DNA of 64,000 nt from Streptomyces candidus (GTDB lineage: Bacteria > Actinomycetota > Actinomycetes > Streptomycetales > Streptomycetaceae), in contig NZ_JACHEM010000012.1 in assembly GCF_014207445.1 (NCBI RefSeq), positions 213,917 to 277,916 of the forward strand. The letters are read 5' to 3'. The notes below the pieces were generated by a model that was not told the DNA's origin, made no database searches, and saw nothing but the letters and a program-made list of their open reading frames with translations. Below are positions 60,041-64,000 of the stretch, piece by piece. Position numbers and translations under genes: made by a program. Within the stretch, counting starts at the first letter, position 1, and every line of letters begins with the position of its first letter.

Positions 60041-60222
60041 CGGGACACTCCTCAAGGTCGCCGGCCCGCGTAGCGCGAGCCGTCCCGGGTCAATCCCCCG
60101 CCCCACCAGGTCACACCCGGACGGGTGAACCAGCAAGTGGATCAACGGTGGTCGTCGGTGGCCCTCACCACTGCGGCGGCACACTGCTGGCGCCGACGGC
60201 CGCGCTGCCCTTGGCTGGGCAG

Positions 60223-61167
60223 ATGCGCCGTCTCCTCCGCACGTACCTTCCCGTCCTGCTGCTCCTCCTCGTCGCCCTCCTCGTGCCGGTCGGCGTGGTC
60301 GCGGTGTGGGCGGACCGCGAGGTCGAGGACACCGGACGGTACGTGGAGACGATGGCGCCGCTCGCCGACAACCCCGACGTACAGCGGGCGGTCGCGGAAC
60401 GGCTGACCAGCGAGACGATGAAGAAGATCGACCTGGGCCCGTTCCAGGACGGCACGGAACGCCTCCTCGGGGAGGCGGCCCGATCCTTCACCGGCACGGA
60501 CGCCTACCGCACGGCCTGGAACACGGTGAACCGCGTCACCCACGACGCCTTCCGCGACGCACTCGCCGCCCCCCGCGGCAGCGGCGACACCGTCAGCGTC
60601 GACCTCGCCCCCGTCACCGAGGAGCTGAAGCAGCAGCTCGCGGCGGACGGGGTGCCGCTCGCCGGAAGCATCCCGGTCGTCCACACGGACATCGTCCTGG
60701 TCCGGACGGACCAGCTCGACACCTGGCGCACCGCCCACCGCTTCCTCGCCCCGGCCGGCCGCTGGCTGCCGCCCCTCGTCCTGGCGCTCGCGGCACTGGC
60801 CGTGCTCCTGGCCGTACCGGGCCGCCGCCTGCACACCCTCGCCTTCGCCGGTCTCGCCCTCACCGCGGGCGCGCTCCTCCTCGCCCTGGCTCTCACGATC
60901 ACCCACGACGTGGCCCTCTCCCACCTCACCGCGGAGACCGGTGCCCCGGCCGCGGAGGCGCTGTACTCGACGGTGACCTCGCCGCTGCGCAGCACGGCAT
61001 GGGCGGCCGGGGCTGCGGGCCTCGCCCTGGCGGCGCTGACCTGGGCAGCCCGGTGGGTGGCCGGGCGCCGCGGCGGGGGCGGGAGCACGGGGGCCGCGGG
61101 GCACGGGAGCCGCGAGCGGGCGGGCCATGCGGGGCGCGGGGGCGAGGAGCACGCGGGGCGGGGTTGA
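60223..61167 (+). CDS. Membrane protein with large extracytoplasmic loop
   Basis: 314 aa. One N-terminal helix (TYLPVLLLLLVALLVPVGVV), an extracytoplasmic domain (about 30-180) with alternating Asp/Glu/Thr content (VQRAVAERLTSETMKKIDLG), then three C-terminal helices and a Gly/Arg/His-rich tail. Unknown function. ATG at 60223. Confidence 0.8.
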   Translation: MRRLLRTYLPVLLLLLVALLVPVGVVAVWADREVEDTGRYVETMAPLADNPDVQRAVAERLTSETMKKIDLGPFQDGTERLLGEAARSFTGTDAYRTAWNTVNRVTHDAFRDALAAPRGSGDTVSVDLAPVTEELKQQLAADGVPLAGSIPVVHTDIVLVRTDQLDTWRTAHRFLAPAGRWLPPLVLALAALAVLLAVPGRRLHTLAFAGLALTAGALLLALALTITHDVALSHLTAETGAPAAEALYSTVTSPLRSTAWAAGAAGLALAALTWAARWVAGRRGGGGSTGAAGHGSRERAGHAGRGGEEHAGRG

Positions 61168-61255
61168 GCCGCGCGGGGCCGCGAGGGCGTGGCGCTCGCA
61201 CCCTGATGGACCACCCGCCTCGCGGGAACGCCCGCGGCGACGCAGGGTGGTCCGC

Positions 61256-61783
61256 ATGAAGATCAATTGCACCGCCGCCCTGCGCGCCACGGGCGCCGTC
61301 GTCGTCGCCTGCCTCCTCACGTTCTCCGTCTCCGCGTGCAGCGACGAGAACAAGGACAAGGCCTCGAACGCCGTTTCCGACGCCACGAAGAACGCGGGCG
61401 AAGCGGCCGCGTCCGCCACCGCGAAGGCCGGAGAGGCCGCCGGCCGGACCAAGGAGGCCTACGCCTCCGCGTCCGCGTCCGCCTCGGCGAAGATGAACGA
61501 CGTCAAGGACGGCAAGGACGCCAAGGACGAGGTCAGGACCGGCGACGTCAAGGCGGACGGCGACCGGTCGGCCGTCGAGGTCACCGCCAGCAACAAGAAG
61601 GACAAGGAACAGAGTTACGTCGTACAGGTCAACTTCCGCGACAAGAGCGGCAACCTGCTCGACGCGGTCGTCGTCAACCTGAAGGACGTCGCCGCGGGCA
61701 AGGAGGCGAAGGCGACGGCGCGCAGCAACCGGTCGCTCCAGGGCGAGATCGAGGCGGAGATCGGCAAGGCGCTGCGTCACTGA
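61256..61783 (+). CDS. Lipoprotein with FxLYD-like domain
   Basis: 175 aa. A lipoprotein signal ending at VSACS near 28, a repetitive Ala/Lys/Asp helical linker (about 35-90: SDATKNAGEAAASATAKAGE) and a C-terminal beta domain (about 95-160: SAVEVTASNKKDKEQSYVVQ, VNFRDKSGNLLDAVVVNLKD) like FxLYD proteins. Function unknown. Confidence 0.82.
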   Translation: MKINCTAALRATGAVVVACLLTFSVSACSDENKDKASNAVSDATKNAGEAAASATAKAGEAAGRTKEAYASASASASAKMNDVKDGKDAKDEVRTGDVKADGDRSAVEVTASNKKDKEQSYVVQVNFRDKSGNLLDAVVVNLKDVAAGKEAKATARSNRSLQGEIEAEIGKALRH

Positions 61784-62035
61784 GCACGGGGACGGGGCGT
61801 CGGCGGCCAAGGACAGCTCCGCGCGCGGGCACGGGGGCGCGTCGGAGCACGGGAACCGTGGCCCGGAAGCGCGGCGGGCGGCGGGCGGCGGAAACGCGGA
61901 CTGCGTGCGCGGCCGGCCTGACGACGGTTCCCCGGCGCAAGGGCGGGCAGACGCAGCGGAACGCCGCTCCGCACCGCGGCAACGCAACGTCCCGACCGCC
62001 GCGGCGGGCGACGACGACGACGAAGGGTGTGAGAC

Positions 62036-63655
62036 GTGGCAGCAGAGAGCGGGCCCGGACTTCGTGCAACGGCCGCACCCCCGCTGCCCCGCGCCCGGCA
62101 CGGCCTCGCCCTCTGCGCCGCCCTGGTGCTCGCTCTCTCCGCCTGCGGTCAGGGAAAGGACGACGGCGACGGCGGTGCCGCCACGAAGCCGCCCACCTCC
62201 TCGGCCCCGCCCGCCGTGCCCACTCCCGAGGCCGACTGGGACGGCTGCCCCCTCACCGGGCAGGCCACCCGCGAATGCGCCACCCTCAAGGTGCCCGTCG
62301 ACGCCGCACACCCCGGCTCCGGCACCCTGGACCTCGCCGTGTCCCGCCTTCCCGCCACCGACCGCAAGCGCCGGCTCGGCGTCCTGGTCATGGATCCCGG
62401 CGGTCCCGGGCTCCAGGGCCGCTACACCGCCGCGAACCTCCTTCCGCCCCAGCTCCGCGCCCTCTTCGACATCGTCGGCTTCGACCGGCGCGGCTCGGGG
62501 GCGAGCACCCCGGTCGACTGCGGCGAGCCCGCCGGGGCCATGCGCCGGCTCGAAGAGACCGCACCCGCCGACCTCGCGAAGGCGGACCCGGAGGCCGTGG
62601 AGAAGTCCGCGCGCGAGTACGTCGCCAAGTGCCGTGCCAAGTACGGCGAGCTGACCGCCCACCTCGGCACCGCCGACTCGGTCGCAGACCTGGAGTCCCT
62701 CCGCCTCGCGCTGGGCGAGGACAAGCTCAGCCTCCTCACCGTCTCGTACGGGACCCTCGTCGCCCAGGAGTACCTGCGCACCCACCCCGGTCGCGTCCGC
62801 GCCGCCGTCCTGGACGGCACGGCCGACCCGGCGGAACGCGGTGTGCCCTTCGTGCTCTCCCACAGCGCCTCCCTGGAGGAGGCCGTCGGAACCGCGGGCC
62901 TCACCCCGGCCGAGAAGGCCGCCCGGGAGCTGCGCGACCGCACCGCCGGGTTCCGCTCCTGGTGCGCCGCGTCCGGCCCGGCGGAATGCGCGATCGCGCC
63001 CGAGCCGGACGAGGTCCTCGGCGCGGTCGCCGCCAGGACCGACCACCTTCTCGGAGCGGCTACCGCCGTCATGGTCACGCCCGCCGACTGGCCGGGCTTC
63101 AGCCGTGCCGTCGACAAGGCGCAGGGCACGACGGACAGCGGAACCGCGAGCGCCGACGCGACCGCTCTCGCCGACCTCAAGGCGTACGCGGACAAGGGCT
63201 TCCCGAGGGACGTCGCCAAGGCCGTCCGGAACCCCCCGCGCACGGCCGCCTTCGACCTCGGCGTGCACTGCGCCGACTACGCCTGGCCGAAGACCACCGA
63301 GGGCGTGCTCAAGGAACTGGGCGAGACCGCGCGGGAGTCGGGCTACGAGGACGCCGCCCCCTCCTACGCAGCCCTCTACTCCGCCTGCCCGTCCTGGCCC
63401 CGCAGCCGGGCCCCGCTCGGCGCGATCCGGGCCCCCGCCGCCCCCCGGCCCCTGGCCGTCAACGCCGAGGAGGACGTCCGTACGCCCCTTGCCGGGGCGC
63501 AGGCCGTCGCCGAGCGCCTCCCCGCCGCCCTCCTCAAGGTCGGCGGCCGGACACACGGCCTCGCCAGGACCGGCAACCCGTGCGTCGACGCCGCCCTCAC
63601 CCGCACCCTCGTCAACGGCACACCCCCGAAGGACGGCACCTGCCCGGCCCTGTGA
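62036..63655 (+). CDS. Secreted alpha/beta hydrolase, tripeptidyl-peptidase (SlpD/E-like)
   Basis: 539 aa. A basic start, then a hydrophobic signal with lipobox ALSAC near 33-37. Alpha/beta-hydrolase core: VLVMDPGGPGLQG (oxyanion), FDIVGFDRRGSGAS, nucleophile Ser in LLTVSYGTLVAQ, catalytic Asp in NAEEDVRTPLAG and His in RTHGLART. C-terminal TAP-type cap with CVDAALTRTLVNG and two Cys. It removes tripeptides or similar outside the cell. GTG start at 62036. Confidence 0.9.
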   Translation: MAAESGPGLRATAAPPLPRARHGLALCAALVLALSACGQGKDDGDGGAATKPPTSSAPPAVPTPEADWDGCPLTGQATRECATLKVPVDAAHPGSGTLDLAVSRLPATDRKRRLGVLVMDPGGPGLQGRYTAANLLPPQLRALFDIVGFDRRGSGASTPVDCGEPAGAMRRLEETAPADLAKADPEAVEKSAREYVAKCRAKYGELTAHLGTADSVADLESLRLALGEDKLSLLTVSYGTLVAQEYLRTHPGRVRAAVLDGTADPAERGVPFVLSHSASLEEAVGTAGLTPAEKAARELRDRTAGFRSWCAASGPAECAIAPEPDEVLGAVAARTDHLLGAATAVMVTPADWPGFSRAVDKAQGTTDSGTASADATALADLKAYADKGFPRDVAKAVRNPPRTAAFDLGVHCADYAWPKTTEGVLKELGETARESGYEDAAPSYAALYSACPSWPRSRAPLGAIRAPAAPRPLAVNAEEDVRTPLAGAQAVAERLPAALLKVGGRTHGLARTGNPCVDAALTRTLVNGTPPKDGTCPAL

Positions 63656-63674
63656 CCTGCACAGCACTCCGGGG

Positions 63675-63870
63675 TTACCCGCGAGGCCGCGCCCGCCGGT
63701 CCGTCTCCCGCAGCCGCCGCACCATCACCGTCCACCCCACCGTGAACGGCAGCCCACCCAGGGCCGATGCGCCGAGGACCGCCTCGTCGGACACCTCGAA
63801 GGACGCGCCCTCGCCGATGGAGAGCGGTCCGCGCGGCGCCCCGTAGTGGACGAACGGACGGGCGGGGAAA
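63675..63870 (-). CDS. C-terminus of a membrane or hypothetical protein (partial)
   Basis: Minus-strand frame ending R-A-R-P-R-G-stop at 63675. Readable upstream to FVHYGAPRGPLS, then FEVSDEAVLGASALGGLPFT and GWTVMVRRLRETDRRARP. It looks like a genuine C-terminus, but the sequence further upstream is homopolymeric and unusable. Confidence 0.5.
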
Positions 63871-63874
63871 GCGG

Positions 63875-63967
63875 GCGTGGGGGGGGGGCCCCCCCGCCCC
63901 CCCCCCCCCCCCCCCCGGGCCCGGGGCCCCCCCCCCCCCCCGCCCGCCCCCCCCCCCCCGCCCCCCA
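63875..63967. other. Poly-C/poly-G low-quality stretch
   Basis: Runs of 13-22 C broken only by a few G, unlike anything else in the window. More consistent with an assembly or sequencing artefact than with biology. Confidence 0.7.
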
Positions 63968-64000
63968 GGGGCCCGCCGCCAAGGGCCCGACCCAGGCGCC

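Noticed and set aside
1..64000. CRISPR arrays and secondary-metabolite megasynthase genes
   Set aside because: No spaced direct-repeat array and no PKS/NRPS domains are visible.

Overview
The window is high-GC actinobacterial DNA and almost certainly comes from a Streptomyces chromosome. It has a dnaK-grpE-dnaJ operon preceded by HspR-type HAIR operators, tandem GAF/ANTAR genes, F420-type LLM oxidoreductases, GTG and TTG starts, and many 4-nt ATGA/GTGA couplings. Most of it is ordinary core sequence; one stretch, about 11.2-24.9 kb, is accessory.

Layout. 0-10.9 kb is core: dnaJ (cut by the window edge), grpE and dnaK on the minus strand; a LytR-CpsA-Psr protein divergent from a degenerate sugar-phosphate transferase; a large membrane (Fe-S) oxidoreductase; a Yip1-type membrane protein; then dcd coupled to a phosphoribosyltransferase, and a small zinc-ribbon gene. 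At 11.12 kb lies tRNA-Gly(CCC). Its 3' half recurs at 14.61 kb and 24.82 kb, so two elements appear to be stacked on this tRNA. No integrase is visible. Island 1 (11.2-14.66 kb) carries a DUF262/HNH restriction-like protein, a VapBC-type toxin-antitoxin pair and a tiny Cys-rich protein. Island 2 (14.66-24.87 kb) is nine minus-strand genes in two operons.

Island 2 is the most interesting part. Operon 1 encodes a Crp/Fnr regulator, a class III nucleotidyl-cyclase-like protein, a large P-loop-like protein and an unknown 294-aa protein, and ends at a strong terminator. Operon 2 encodes an 81-aa protein, a second paralogous P-loop-like protein, a 242-aa protein, a small HTH protein and a nucleoside-deoxyribosyltransferase-like protein. 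Four proteins from the two operons share the short motif N-[TS]-G-x-V-[HM]-G-G-Q. It is N-terminal in both P-loop proteins and C-terminal in the cyclase. A near-perfect CRP-type operator lies between the operons. My reading is an undescribed conflict or signalling system: the P-loop proteins sense something and recruit the cyclase through the shared motif, the cyclic nucleotide acts on the Crp protein, and that protein controls operon 2. This is inference.

25-31.9 kb holds decayed fragments (an AbiEii-like nucleotidyltransferase and a DUF6177 protein), a zinc alcohol dehydrogenase, a DUF2243-CtaG pair, a two-component system and VanZ. 31.9-35.4 kb is an iron-box-preceded peptide/metallophore-type ABC importer with its two permeases fused and no ATPase. 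35.6-40.8 kb holds a pectate lyase-pectinesterase fusion, a cytidine-deaminase-like protein coupled to a rhodanese, and a PRC-barrel/DUF2382 stress protein. 41-50.3 kb holds a LuxR-type ATPase regulator, a hemerythrin protein, an anti-sigma-like kinase, an F420 LLM enzyme, a KhtTU-like K+/H+ antiporter pair, a secreted protein and a TerB protein. 50.3-63.9 kb holds two acetyltransferases, an M23 peptidase, a frameshifted and an intact GAF-ANTAR protein, DinB, an LLM/FMN-reductase pair, a DrrAB-like exporter, membrane and lipoproteins, and a secreted tripeptidyl-peptidase-like hydrolase. The last ~120 nt before 64000 are homopolymeric and look unreliable.
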